Assembly: GCA_937926755.1 (NCBI GenBank)
Contig: CALBBA010000084.1
Location: 1-8,509, forward strand
Source: an uncultured Collinsella sp.
GTDB lineage: Bacteria; Actinomycetota; Coriobacteriia; Coriobacteriales; Coriobacteriaceae
Direction of reading: 5' to 3'
Length of the DNA stretch: 8,509 bases
The number at the start of each line of letters is the position of its first letter. Within the stretch, counting starts at the first letter, position 1. Shown here piece after piece: positions 1 to 6,747 of the stretch. A program made the translations under genes and the position numbers. The notes under the pieces are model-generated. The model ran no database searches, was not told where the DNA came from, and saw nothing but the letters and a program-made list of their open reading frames with translations.

Positions 1-1
1 C

Positions 2-814
2 GCGTCCAAGTTTGTCTGCGTTGCCAAGACGGTTGCTGACTGCGCTTTTATGGAGGTCGCCGTCCACGGCGGTGGCGAGGCCGACGCCGTCATCAACGTA
101 GGCGTTTCGGGCCCCGGCGTTATGGCCGCAGCCCTGGAGACGCTGCCCGATTCCGCATCGATGATGGAAGTCGCCGAGAAGATCAAGCAGACCGCCTTTA
201 AGATCACCCGCGCCGGCGAGCTCATGAGCCGCGAGGCCGCCCATCGCCTGGGTGTCGAGAAGGGCATTGTCGACCTGTCGTTGGCTCCCACGCCTGCTAT
301 CGGCGACTCCGTTGCCCGCATCCTCGAGATCATCGGTGTTGGCACCTGCGGTGGTCCGGGCACGACCTGCGCACTCGCCATGCTCAACGATGCCGTCAAG
401 AAGGGCGGCGTCATGGCCAGCTCCAGCGTGGGCGGCCTCTCGGGCGCTTTTATCCCCGTGTCCGAGGACGCCGGCATGATCGCCGCCGTCGAGGCCGGCG
501 CGCTTTCGCTCGAGAAGCTCGAGGCCATGACCTGCGTGTGCTCCGTCGGCCTGGACATGATCGCCATCCCCGGTGACACCCCGGTCGAGACCATCGCCGG
601 CATCATCGCCGACGAGATGGCCATCGGCGTCATCAACAACAAGACCACGGCCGTCCGCGTGATTCCCGCCATTGGCAAGGGCGTGGGCGACTGCGTCGAG
701 TACGGCGGCCTGTTTGGCCGTGCGCCCATCATGCCGGTGAACCCCAACGCCGGCACCGTGCTTGCCCATCGTGGTGGACGCTTCCCGGCGCCGCTGAACT
801 CGCTGAAGAACTAA
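2..814 (+). CDS. PFL family protein (UPF0210/DUF711), C-terminal part
   Basis: The frame is open to the left edge, so the N-terminus lies outside the window; the ATG at 50 is internal and not the start. What remains is 270 residues; family members are about 450. It ends at TAA 812-814. The Gly/Ala-rich segments resemble UPF0210/DUF711 proteins: VHGGGEADAVINVGVSGPG, GIVDLSLAPTPAIGDSVA, GVGTCGGPGTTCALAMLND, and a C-terminal GGRFPAPLNSLKN matching the family's usual G-R-I/F-P-A-P ending. Databases call the family 'PFL' because its fold recalls pyruvate formate-lyase, but I see no glycyl-radical motif and its reaction is unknown. It is probably cytosolic, with no obvious membrane segment. In many genomes it follows a small ACT-domain protein; that partner would lie left of the window. 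Family call firm, function unknown. Confidence 0.9.
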   Translation, partial: ASKFVCVAKTVADCAFMEVAVHGGGEADAVINVGVSGPGVMAAALETLPDSASMMEVAEKIKQTAFKITRAGELMSREAAHRLGVEKGIVDLSLAPTPAIGDSVARILEIIGVGTCGGPGTTCALAMLNDAVKKGGVMASSSVGGLSGAFIPVSEDAGMIAAVEAGALSLEKLEAMTCVCSVGLDMIAIPGDTPVETIAGIIADEMAIGVINNKTTAVRVIPAIGKGVGDCVEYGGLFGRAPIMPVNPNAGTVLAHRGGRFPAPLNSLKN

Positions 815-832
815 CCCAGGGATACGAGGCGA

Positions 833-966
833 GGAGCCCCGGGAAGGGCAAATATATAAGGTCGCCTGCTCGGACAGTCCTGACTCGCACGGAGAGCACA
901 TTAAGTGCTCTCCGGCTCGTGCGGAACTCGCGATCGGCCTTATATATTTGCCCTTCCCGGGGCTCC
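833..966. repeat. Long interrupted palindrome with nested hairpin
   Basis: The left arm 833-861 is perfectly complementary to the right arm 938-966: 29 paired bases without mismatch. Three more pairs (862-864 with 935-937, one a T-G wobble) make about 32. Inside the 70-base interior lies a second hairpin: 891-899 (GGAGAGCAC) pairs with 905-913 (GTGCTCTCC) around the loop ATTAA, and C890-G914 adds a tenth pair. The outer arms carry a TATATA segment flanked by GC-rich ends. No run of T follows either side, so it does not look like an ordinary intrinsic terminator. It starts 18 bases after the PFL stop. It could be a MITE or REP-like element, an RNA-stabilising structure, or a structured RNA. 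Folding is certain on paper, role unknown. Confidence 0.85.
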
Positions 967-1118
967 CGCACAATGGGACCTCGGTTGGGTTCTATCCCTT
1001 TGGCAGTCGCTTCGCTTCTGCCCTGCTTTGCTGGTATGGCGGTTTGGCACTGGATCGGTTCTATCTGAGATATGCTTGTTGCGGCTCTTCTTTTGGGAGG
1101 AGTCGCTTTTTTGTTGCT

Positions 1119-1124
1119 AGGAGG
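1119..1124 (+). promoter_or_regulatory. Ribosome binding site fixing the methyltransferase start
   Basis: AGGAGG is a full Shine-Dalgarno match. It lies seven bases before GTG 1132, which is in frame with the methyltransferase, and it favours this start over the upstream ATG at 1072. Confidence 0.8.
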
Positions 1125-1131
1125 TTGGCCC

Positions 1132-2019
1132 GTGGTTGATGGGGATGTTCGCTCTGAGCTTCTTTCTGCTGATTGGAATGGCGAATGGATGCGCTTGCAG
1201 GCTGGTCGGCGGCGGGCTGATGATTCTTTTGAATGGGATAAGCGGGCTCGGCATTTTCGGCCGCTTGAGACTGCTCCGTATGCCCGGGACTTTATGAAGC
1301 TGTTAGCGTTAAAGCCTGGTGAATCCGTGCTGGATATGGGGTGTGGGGCTGGGTCGATTGCTATTCCGCTTGCTCAGGCTGGACATCCTGTGATTGCTGC
1401 CGACTTTTCCCCTGCTATGTTGGGCACGCTTGATGCTGGCATTGAGTACTATGGGCTCGAGGATCGCATTACACCGCTTGAGCTTGCTTGGGATGATGAC
1501 TGGGATTTGGTTGGACCGGTCGCGAAAGCGGTGGATGTTGCCTTTGCCAGTCGGTCGGTTACGACGACCAATCTAAAAGATGCGCTTGCCAAGCTTAATC
1601 GAACGGCTCGTCGGCGTTGTGCTGTCACGATGGTCGCCAACTCCAGCCCGCGCTATGATCTGCACTTGATGAACGCCATCGGCGCCTCGGTTACCTGCAG
1701 CAATGGCTTTGTGTACGCCTTTAACATTCTCATTCAGATGGGTGCCCTGCCGCAGGTCACGTACTTTGAATCGCCTCGTCGCGATACCTTCGATAGCCTT
1801 GAGGCAGGCGTGGCGGACTTTTCCCGCATGCTTGAGCATGGCAACGAGGATAAGGTCGACCGTCTGCGCGACTACATCGCCCAACACATGATCGAGAATC
1901 CCCATGCCGGTGAGCCGGGCTACAAGGGCGTGCCGCAGGGGTGCTATATGCTCAACCATATCCGTAAGGTTCGCTGGGCGTTTATTGCATGGGAACCGGT
2001 CTCTGAATCCCGCTCGTAG
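1132..2019 (+). CDS. Class I SAM-dependent methyltransferase
   Basis: A 295-residue cytosolic methyltransferase with a Rossmann fold. SAM motif I is VLDMGCGAG (residues 67-75), and the acidic end of strand 2 is D91 in VIAADFS. The N-terminus (DWNGEWMRLQAGRRRADDSFEWDKRA as separate pieces DWNGEW, GRRRADD, WDKRA) and YAFNIL followed by YFESPRRDTF further on match an uncharacterised methyltransferase type I associate with Coriobacteriia. The substrate is unknown. I chose GTG 1132 because AGGAGG at 1119-1124 sits seven bases before it. The in-frame ATG at 1072 would add 20 hydrophobic residues that mimic a membrane anchor and has no good site; TTG 1111, behind GGGAGGAG at 1096-1103, is a weaker alternative. 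Codons are mostly T-ended before about 1620 and mostly C-ended after it, although the frame stays intact. Confidence 0.85.
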   Translation: MVDGDVRSELLSADWNGEWMRLQAGRRRADDSFEWDKRARHFRPLETAPYARDFMKLLALKPGESVLDMGCGAGSIAIPLAQAGHPVIAADFSPAMLGTLDAGIEYYGLEDRITPLELAWDDDWDLVGPVAKAVDVAFASRSVTTTNLKDALAKLNRTARRRCAVTMVANSSPRYDLHLMNAIGASVTCSNGFVYAFNILIQMGALPQVTYFESPRRDTFDSLEAGVADFSRMLEHGNEDKVDRLRDYIAQHMIENPHAGEPGYKGVPQGCYMLNHIRKVRWAFIAWEPVSESRS

Positions 2020-2136
2020 CCCGTTCACAGCCCGAGCTGCCCATCACCTCGGCATCCGCATTCTTTGCGAACTGGGCAAACGCGCCCCACACCGCGCCGT
2101 TCCTGCGCTATCGTGGGACAGCTCACGTAGATTAAG

Positions 2137-2151
2137 GCCCCGTCGCGGGGC
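2137..2151 (+). other. Small GC hairpin in front of yhbY
   Basis: GCCCCG (2137-2142) pairs perfectly with CGGGGC (2146-2151) around the loop TCG. It sits 26 bases before the yhbY start and about 120 bases after the methyltransferase stop. With no T-run after it, it is not a clear terminator; it may be part of the yhbY leader or simply GC-rich sequence. The rest of the 2020-2177 gap shows no gene and no convincing promoter. Confidence 0.4.
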
Positions 2152-2177
2152 GCCCCATACATAGAAAGCGAGAACCC

Positions 2178-2477
2178 ATGGCACTGACAGGAGCCCAGGT
2201 CAAGCAGCTTCGCAGCATGGCCCATCACCTCAACCCCGCCATCATCATCGGTAAGTCCGATGTCAACGAGGGCACCGTCGAGCAGACGGTCGCCTACCTG
2301 GAGAAGCACGAGCTCGTTAAGTGCTCCGTGCTCGATGGCTCCAGTCTTTCCGCCCGCGAGGCCGCCGAAGAGCTCGCTGAGCGTTGCCACGCCGAGGTCG
2401 TCCAGGTCATCGGCCGCAAGTTCTCGCTGTATCGCGAGTCCTCGCGCAAGGACATCGAGAAGATCAAGCTCGTCTAA
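2178..2477 (+). CDS. yhbY: Ribosome assembly RNA-binding protein YhbY (CRM domain)
   Basis: The 99-residue protein is one CRS1-YhbY (CRM) domain, the usual size for bacterial YhbY. The N-terminal LTGAQVKQLRSMAHHLNPAI and the C-terminal VQVIGRKFSLYRES line up with the E. coli signatures (LAHPLKP...; QVIGKTLVLYR). The loop IIGKSDVNEGTV matches the LLGxxGLTEGV region, and KHELVKCSV matches HHELIKVKI. Members bind pre-50S ribosomal particles and act in large-subunit assembly, in the cytosol. The ATG at 2178 gives the canonical N-terminus, though its ribosome binding site is weak (purine-rich AGAAAGCGAGA at 2163-2173). The gene ends at TAA 2475-2477 and is followed by a strong terminator, so it closes the plus-strand block. 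No upstream partner of the type often linked to yhbY (such as proB/obg or nadD) is seen here. Confidence 0.95.
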   Translation: MALTGAQVKQLRSMAHHLNPAIIIGKSDVNEGTVEQTVAYLEKHELVKCSVLDGSSLSAREAAEELAERCHAEVVQVIGRKFSLYRESSRKDIEKIKLV

Positions 2478-2515
2478 GAGCCAATGATCCGGCGAGCCAA
2501 CACATAGCAAGCTTA

Positions 2516-2548
2516 CGGGTGCCCAAGTACTTCGGGCGCCCGTTTTTT
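2516..2548 (+). terminator. Intrinsic terminator of yhbY
   Basis: The stem 2516-2524 (CGGGTGCCC) pairs with 2534-2542 (GGGCGCCCG), nine pairs with one T-G wobble, around a nine-base loop, followed by six T at 2543-2548. It lies 38 bases after the yhbY stop. The last two T are also part of the stop codon of the convergent regulator gene (TTA at 2547-2549, read TAA on minus), so the two genes share this boundary. The minus-strand side has no T-run, so the regulator's own termination here is less certain. Confidence 0.9.
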
Positions 2549-5546
2549 ATCGCTCGACCAGCACGCGATTGAGCCGTCCCTCCACCAAGCGCTCGTATAG
2601 ACGCCGCGTCTCGGGCTCGGGCACGCCATTGACCTGCTCCCTCAGATGGTGCATATGCCCGCTGTACAGCTCGACGATATCGCGCCGCCGCCCCGCCGCA
2701 CTGTAGACGCGCATGGCGCAGCGCACCATATCCTCACGCGCCGTTTCCTGCCGAAGCCCCGACTCCGCCAGCCAAATCGCCGACTGCAGGTCGTTTTCTT
2801 CTAGAGCGGCATTTGCCCCCTTAATCATGCAATCGATGTACTTTGACTGCATAATGCGCCGCATGCGCAAAAAGTAGGTTGGATTACAGCCATTGGGAAC
2901 ATACAGCGGTCCGGCATAAAGCTGCTCAATCTTAAGGCACAGCTCAACTAAATGGGGCCCGCGCGCACCCGTGCGATTTCCCAAAACCTCGCGGCTTATC
3001 TGGTCAAACAGCCGTACATCGGTCTTGACGTAGTCGCCGTTGAGTCCGATGCATTCATTTTGGATGAGCACACACGACTTGCCATCCGGCGTCGGTCCCA
3101 AAGCCGACCGCAAGCGCGATATCGTCGAGTACAGGTTGTTGCGGGCGCTATTGAACTCGGCATGGGGCCACAACTCCATTGCCAGCGTCTCGCGGTCGAC
3201 GAGCGCATCCATGCCCAGCGCAAGCCGCTCGGCAAGCGTCGCCGCCTTCTTGCGGCGCCACATTTTGTCCGTGATGGGAAACCCGTCGCGCTCGGCGCGG
3301 AACGCACCAAACATGCGAATCTCGATATGGTCGATGGTATCAACGGCTTCAACCTCGCCAGCCTGGAACAGGCGCTCACCCTCCCCTTCCAGATCGTCAC
3401 GCAGCGAGTACCGCGATAGCTCGCGCACGGGGAGTTTCTTACGAATTCTGGCCGCCGGCTCGCCCAGACAATGCATGGCAAGGCGTGCAAAGAGCCGATA
3501 CGATGGCTCTAGAATCCCCGCGCGATTCATGGACATCCAGGCCGCAAGATCGCTGTCTCGGCCCGCACAAGCCAAATGCAGCGCCACCATCCAGGCCTCC
3601 GCTCCACCAACCTGCGTCTGGCTTATATCGAGTAGCTCCGCTTCCTCGCGTACCGAAACCATCGAAGTGTTACGCAGATACGCCGCGCGCTCCAACAGCA
3701 ATGCGTTATCGCGCATGTACGCAATCGACTCCTCGGCAAGTTTGAGCACTTGGACCGCACGGAACTTTGCATTAACCGGCCGTCCCTCTGCCAGCGACTG
3801 CCAGCCTTCTAGCAACAGGCCAAACAGCTGAATCTGGTTGTCGCGCATGCGTACGGCAAAGCGATCGAGCTCGTTGAACGCCGCATCGTCGGTTACCGGC
3901 AAGCCGGAAAGGAGCCGCCGTGCCGCCAGCACCATGCGCACCCAGATAGCCGGCGCCTTAAGTCCACGTACATCGAGCGCGTCCCGTATCAGCGCCATCT
4001 CGTCGTCGCGCTCGTCGATCCTCGCAAACGACCCATCGAAGAGCTCCACTAGCATGCTATCGGCCCGTATAAAAGTCCCCGCGATATCGAGCTCGCAGTC
4101 ATATGCTTTGCGCGTTTTGAGCTGCTGCAGAGCACCACCGTCGTCTCCCCGCTCAGCCAACCAGTGCTTGGCCCCGATATGTGCAAAGAGCATGTCGAGT
4201 GCCGTGTGTTCCGTCTCGATTTCCGGCACAGCAAGGTTCATGGGAAGCCCAAGCCCGTTGTCCCCATAGCAAACTGCCGTAAGGACCTGGGCGACCTTCC
4301 ACGAAACGGGATCTATTTCACAGGCTGCCCGATCGCCCGCATGCTCAATGAGCGATGCCATGCAGCGGGCGAGCTTTGTGTTGGACACGCTGACCGCTGC
4401 CAGATATACGCCAAGCGCCTCGGCAGGCGTTGGCTCTGGAGCCGGATCGTCGGCACCGATCGTACCCAGCGCTGCTCGGCAGATATCGGCCCCGTGCCCC
4501 GTCAGAGCAAGATCGACCCCATACTGTCCAGCAAGTTCAAGAACCGCCTCACGGTCCAAAAAGGCGTCCGCCAGGCCCATCGCCGCATCGCATCGGCCCG
4601 CCTTAAGCAAAATCCGGGCCGCCCTCGGAACAAGTTCGGGGCGAACCTCGGCCACCAACTTACGCAAACGCAAGCGTCCGTTATCCTCCGTGCCCAGACA
4701 CGTAAAACTCCGCTCGGCGGGGTCCAAGCCAAAGATCGGGTAGTCGCGTACAAAGTAGGACTGGTCGACCATCGACAGCCTTACCCCACAAGCCTCGAGT
4801 TCTGCTATATTGCCCTCGCCCATCAAAATCATGAGACATGCCACGCAAAACAGTGCATTATTGTCGAGCGAAGCCAGATCGACAAGTGCCGCGCCATATA
4901 CGTTGACAATCTCGTTTTCGAGCAGACCGGCTACGTCGCCTTGGCCATACAGACCCGTCTGCAATGCCGAAACGAGCTCGGGCACGCCCTGCGTGAGCTG
5001 ATAAAAGTCGAGCGATGTGCTGATCGAAAACGCCGATGCCCACGCCGAATACTCATAGGCATGCACCTTGAGCATCTGCGCATTGATCTTAACCGAATCG
5101 CCCAGCCCATGAATCAGCTGACGATTTGAAGGACGGCAGGAGATAAAGACCCCTATCCCCATAGCGCGCAGGCCGCGAATCCTGTCGATGAGGTCTTCGG
5201 TATCGTGCTGATCGAGGTTTGGCACATTATCAATCGCGATAAGGGAGTGCGGTTTGTCTTTGAGTTCTTCGGTAACCACCTCGAGCTGCATAAACACCTC
5301 GCGCCCAATGGCGCGATCGGCCTCGATAATCCGCACGGGGCCTCGCGTCGGGTCGCATTTAACCTCATGGGTGTACTGCAGCAGCACCGAGGTTTTCCCA
5401 AACCCGTCGGGCGCATAAAGAACCACGATGCCGGCCTTTCGGCCCTTGGCGAGAAGCTCATTCATCAAGCGTTCGCGTCGCACCATATAGCCACCGCCCA
5501 GCGGCATCAGCTCGAGATCGTCCATACTGCCCAAATCGTTTACCAT
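2547..5546 (-). CDS. Large transcriptional regulator: STAND-type ATPase plus C-terminal SARP winged helix and BTAD domain
   Basis: A 999-residue soluble regulator. Residues 36-60 hold a Walker A loop (APDGFGKT, 45-52), and LIAIDNV (102-108, D106) is a likely Walker B, giving a MalT/STAND-like ATPase over roughly 20-230. A long helical middle (about 300-730) looks like TPR-type repeats. Residues 741-847 form an OmpR/SARP winged helix: IRMFGAFRAERDG, then WRRKKAATLAERLAL, ELWPHAE and the recognition-helix region ARNNLYSTISRLRSALG. Residues 866-991 are a bacterial transcriptional activation (BTAD) domain (LCLKIEQLYAGPLYVP onward). Such proteins act as ligand- or nucleotide-gated activators; ligand and targets are unknown. 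The start ATG 5546 follows GAGGAG (5552-5557 on plus) at good spacing. It converges on yhbY and lies downstream of nagB but beyond its terminator, so it is probably its own transcript. Family call firm; a role in amino-sugar control is only a guess from position. Confidence 0.9.
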   Translation of the reverse strand: MVNDLGSMDDLELMPLGGGYMVRRERLMNELLAKGRKAGIVVLYAPDGFGKTSVLLQYTHEVKCDPTRGPVRIIEADRAIGREVFMQLEVVTEELKDKPHSLIAIDNVPNLDQHDTEDLIDRIRGLRAMGIGVFISCRPSNRQLIHGLGDSVKINAQMLKVHAYEYSAWASAFSISTSLDFYQLTQGVPELVSALQTGLYGQGDVAGLLENEIVNVYGAALVDLASLDNNALFCVACLMILMGEGNIAELEACGVRLSMVDQSYFVRDYPIFGLDPAERSFTCLGTEDNGRLRLRKLVAEVRPELVPRAARILLKAGRCDAAMGLADAFLDREAVLELAGQYGVDLALTGHGADICRAALGTIGADDPAPEPTPAEALGVYLAAVSVSNTKLARCMASLIEHAGDRAACEIDPVSWKVAQVLTAVCYGDNGLGLPMNLAVPEIETEHTALDMLFAHIGAKHWLAERGDDGGALQQLKTRKAYDCELDIAGTFIRADSMLVELFDGSFARIDERDDEMALIRDALDVRGLKAPAIWVRMVLAARRLLSGLPVTDDAAFNELDRFAVRMRDNQIQLFGLLLEGWQSLAEGRPVNAKFRAVQVLKLAEESIAYMRDNALLLERAAYLRNTSMVSVREEAELLDISQTQVGGAEAWMVALHLACAGRDSDLAAWMSMNRAGILEPSYRLFARLAMHCLGEPAARIRKKLPVRELSRYSLRDDLEGEGERLFQAGEVEAVDTIDHIEIRMFGAFRAERDGFPITDKMWRRKKAATLAERLALGMDALVDRETLAMELWPHAEFNSARNNLYSTISRLRSALGPTPDGKSCVLIQNECIGLNGDYVKTDVRLFDQISREVLGNRTGARGPHLVELCLKIEQLYAGPLYVPNGCNPTYFLRMRRIMQSKYIDCMIKGANAALEENDLQSAIWLAESGLRQETAREDMVRCAMRVYSAAGRRRDIVELYSGHMHHLREQVNGVPEPETRRLYERLVEGRLNRVLVER

Positions 5547-5566
5547 GCCCGCTCCTCAACTCGACC

Positions 5567-5595
5567 GTATGGACACTGTAACCGCAAGACCATAC
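5567..5595. promoter_or_regulatory. Candidate operator dyad before the large regulator
   Basis: GTATGG (5567-5572) and its complement CCATAC (5590-5595) form a 6-base dyad with a 17-base centre, about 20-50 bases before the regulator start codon. A third copy of the motif (GTATGGA) lies at 5851-5857. A repressor or autoregulatory site is possible, but six-base arms can arise by chance. Confidence 0.25.
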
Positions 5596-5673
5596 AAGCC
5601 GCGCTATGAATAGAGCGACCTTGTGTTCTAGGTTGTCTTTTGGTACGCAAGCGGCAAGTTTTTGTACAGCGAG

Positions 5674-5707
5674 GGCCGATTGTTATTAATCCCCCGACTA
5701 ATCGGTC
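5674..5707. other. Hairpin in the regulator's upstream region
   Basis: GGCCGATT (5674-5681) pairs with AATCGGTC (5700-5707), eight pairs including one G-T wobble, around an 18-base loop containing TTATTAAT and CCCCC. If the regulator is transcribed from near 5831, this would be in its 5' leader. The role is unknown. Confidence 0.35.
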
Positions 5708-5723
5708 TTTAAGCAGGTAAATG

Positions 5724-5739
5724 AGCTTGTCAGCTTGTC
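5724..5739. repeat. Tandem 8-base direct repeat
   Basis: AGCTTGTC occurs twice head to tail (5724-5731 and 5732-5739), read GACAAGCT twice on the minus strand. OmpR/SARP winged-helix proteins often bind direct repeats, but usually with 10-11 base spacing, so this 8-base period is a poor fit. Confidence 0.4.
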
Positions 5740-5837
5740 CCATCTAAGCGGCAGTGTAACGCAAATGAACAAGGTTCAGCCATGTCATTCAACTCGCCTA
5801 GCACCCGCTACCGTCTACGACCTTTTAGTGGCATTTT

Positions 5838-5866
5838 TGCATAGAATCTGGTATGGAATGAATCAA
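5838..5866 (-). promoter_or_regulatory. Possible promoter of the large regulator
   Basis: On the minus strand, TTGATT (5866-5861) is followed after 17 bases by TATGCA (5843-5838). Spacing is ideal but the hexamers match the sigma-70 consensus at only four and three positions. It is well placed just after the nagB terminator and would give a long leader of about 285 bases before ATG 5546. No stronger pair was found nearer the gene. Confidence 0.2.
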
Positions 5867-5933
5867 CTGTTGGGCATCCGGCATTCGTCAAGCTTGCGGC
5901 AAGATTTTGGTCAAGTGGGCGGAAAGGGATAGC

Positions 5934-5959
5934 AAAAAGGCCCCCGCAAAGCGGAGGCC
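5934..5959 (-). terminator. Intrinsic terminator of nagB
   Basis: Read on minus, GGCCTCCGC (5959-5951) pairs with GCGGGGGCC (5947-5939) around the loop TTT, with one internal A/C mismatch, and is followed by TTTTT (5938-5934). It starts 35 bases after the nagB stop and separates nagB from the downstream regulator gene. Confidence 0.9.
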
Positions 5960-5993
5960 TTAGGCAAGGCTATGTCGAGGTGCAGGATTCGCG

Positions 5994-6722
5994 CTACTCG
6001 CAGAGCGAAAGGGCGGCCTCGTCGGCAACGACAACGCAGTTGGTGTGCAGCTGCAGGATCGAAGCCGGGCACGCGGGCGTAACCGGACCATAGCACATGT
6101 CATGCACGGCCTGAGCCTTGGCCTCGCCGTTGGCGACGACCAGGATCATGCGGGCATACATGATGGTCTGGGTGCCCATGGTGTAGGCCTGACGGGGAAC
6201 GTCGTCGATGCTGTCGAACAGGCGGCTGTTGGCCTGAATGGTGCTCTCGGTGAGGTCGACGCAGTGCGTGCCCTTGGAGAAGTGGTCATCGGGCTCGTTG
6301 AAACCGATGTGGCCGTTGTTGCCAATGCCGAGCAGCTGCAGATCCGGGTAACCGGCGGCGGCGACGATCTTGTCGTACTCAGAGCAGGCAGCGGCGGCGT
6401 CGGGGTTGGAACCGTCGGGCACATGCGTGTTGTTCAGGTCGATGTTGATGTGATCGAAGAAGTTCTCACGCATGAAGTAGTGATAGCTCTGGGGATCGTC
6501 GTGCGAAAGGCCGCGATACTCGTCCAGGTTGTAGGTGCTGACCTCGGCAAAGTCGACGTCGCCCTTCTCGTACCAAGCAGCGAGCTGCTTGTAGGCACCG
6601 ATCGGGGTGGAGCCGGTGGCAAGACCCAGCACGCAATCGGGCTTGAGGATAACCTGAGCCGAGATGATATTGGCGGCCTTGCGGCTCATATCCTCGTAGT
6701 CTTTAGCTTTAATGATCTTCAT
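5994..6722 (-). CDS. nagB: Glucosamine-6-phosphate deaminase
   Basis: A cytosolic enzyme converting glucosamine-6-phosphate to fructose-6-phosphate and ammonia, the step that feeds amino sugars into glycolysis. The 242 residues match the shorter Gram-positive NagB form. Visible motifs are the phosphate-binding loop LATGSTP (34-40), YNLDEY with catalytic D67, GIGNNGHIGFNEP (132-144) with H138 and E143, and the C-terminal CPASILQLH (218-226). N136 stands where E. coli has D141 (GNDGHIAFNEP); from memory Asn is common in Gram-positive homologues. The start ATG 6722 has AAAGGA (6734-6729) six bases upstream and gives the canonical MKII N-terminus. The frame stays open to 6887, but that extension lacks family similarity. 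The gene lies downstream of a IIA gene and glmM on the same strand, after a structured leader, and ends at a strong terminator. GlcN6P is also the substrate of GlmM, encoded two genes upstream. Confidence 0.97.
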   Translation of the reverse strand: MKIIKAKDYEDMSRKAANIISAQVILKPDCVLGLATGSTPIGAYKQLAAWYEKGDVDFAEVSTYNLDEYRGLSHDDPQSYHYFMRENFFDHINIDLNNTHVPDGSNPDAAAACSEYDKIVAAAGYPDLQLLGIGNNGHIGFNEPDDHFSKGTHCVDLTESTIQANSRLFDSIDDVPRQAYTMGTQTIMYARMILVVANGEAKAQAVHDMCYGPVTPACPASILQLHTNCVVVADEAALSLCE

Positions 6723-6747
6723 TACGCGTCCTTTCTCGTACAAGAGA

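Larger units (their letters stand above)
815..1131. other. 317-base intergenic gap between PFL gene and methyltransferase
   Basis: No convincing gene is seen here. Short open frames at 905-1120 and 948-1139 lack family resemblance and run through the right arm of the palindrome. The first half is occupied by the long inverted repeat at 833-966. The second half (967-1131) is T-richer and leads to the methyltransferase ribosome binding site at 1119-1124. I found no promoter with two good hexamers at normal spacing; TTGGCA at 1044-1049 has no matching -10 box. No U-tract terminator follows the PFL gene. Confidence 0.6.
5547..5993. other. 447-base gap between nagB and the large regulator
   Basis: The nagB terminator (5934-5959) occupies the right end. 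The rest is visibly AT-richer than its surroundings and probably holds the regulator's control region. It contains a possible promoter (5838-5866), a hairpin (5674-5707), an 8-base tandem repeat (5724-5739) and a GTATGG dyad close to the start codon (5567-5595). A 65-codon open frame at 5735-5932 on plus has no recognisable features or good start signal and is not called. Confidence 0.5.

Noticed and set aside
1072..1131. Hydrophobic N-terminal extension of the methyltransferase suggesting a membrane anchor
   Set aside because: A full AGGAGG stands just before GTG 1132, and the conserved protein begins after it; the hydrophobic stretch is translated leader.
905..1139. Two small open frames (905-1120 and 948-1139) in the palindrome gap
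   Set aside because: They start inside the inverted repeat, run into the methyltransferase start and show no protein-like features.
2025..2510. 161-codon frame on minus covering yhbY
   Set aside because: It is antisense to yhbY, which has unmistakable CRM-domain motifs and its own terminator.
3040..5129. Long open frames on plus (3040-3831 and 4164-5129) opposite the regulator
   Set aside because: They lie wholly inside the well-supported 999-residue regulator, have low-complexity Arg/Ser-rich translations without domains, and are what GC-rich DNA gives opposite a real gene.
5735..5932. 65-codon open frame on plus upstream of the regulator
   Set aside because: It has no ribosome binding site, domain or membrane segment, and lies in a control region between two minus-strand genes.
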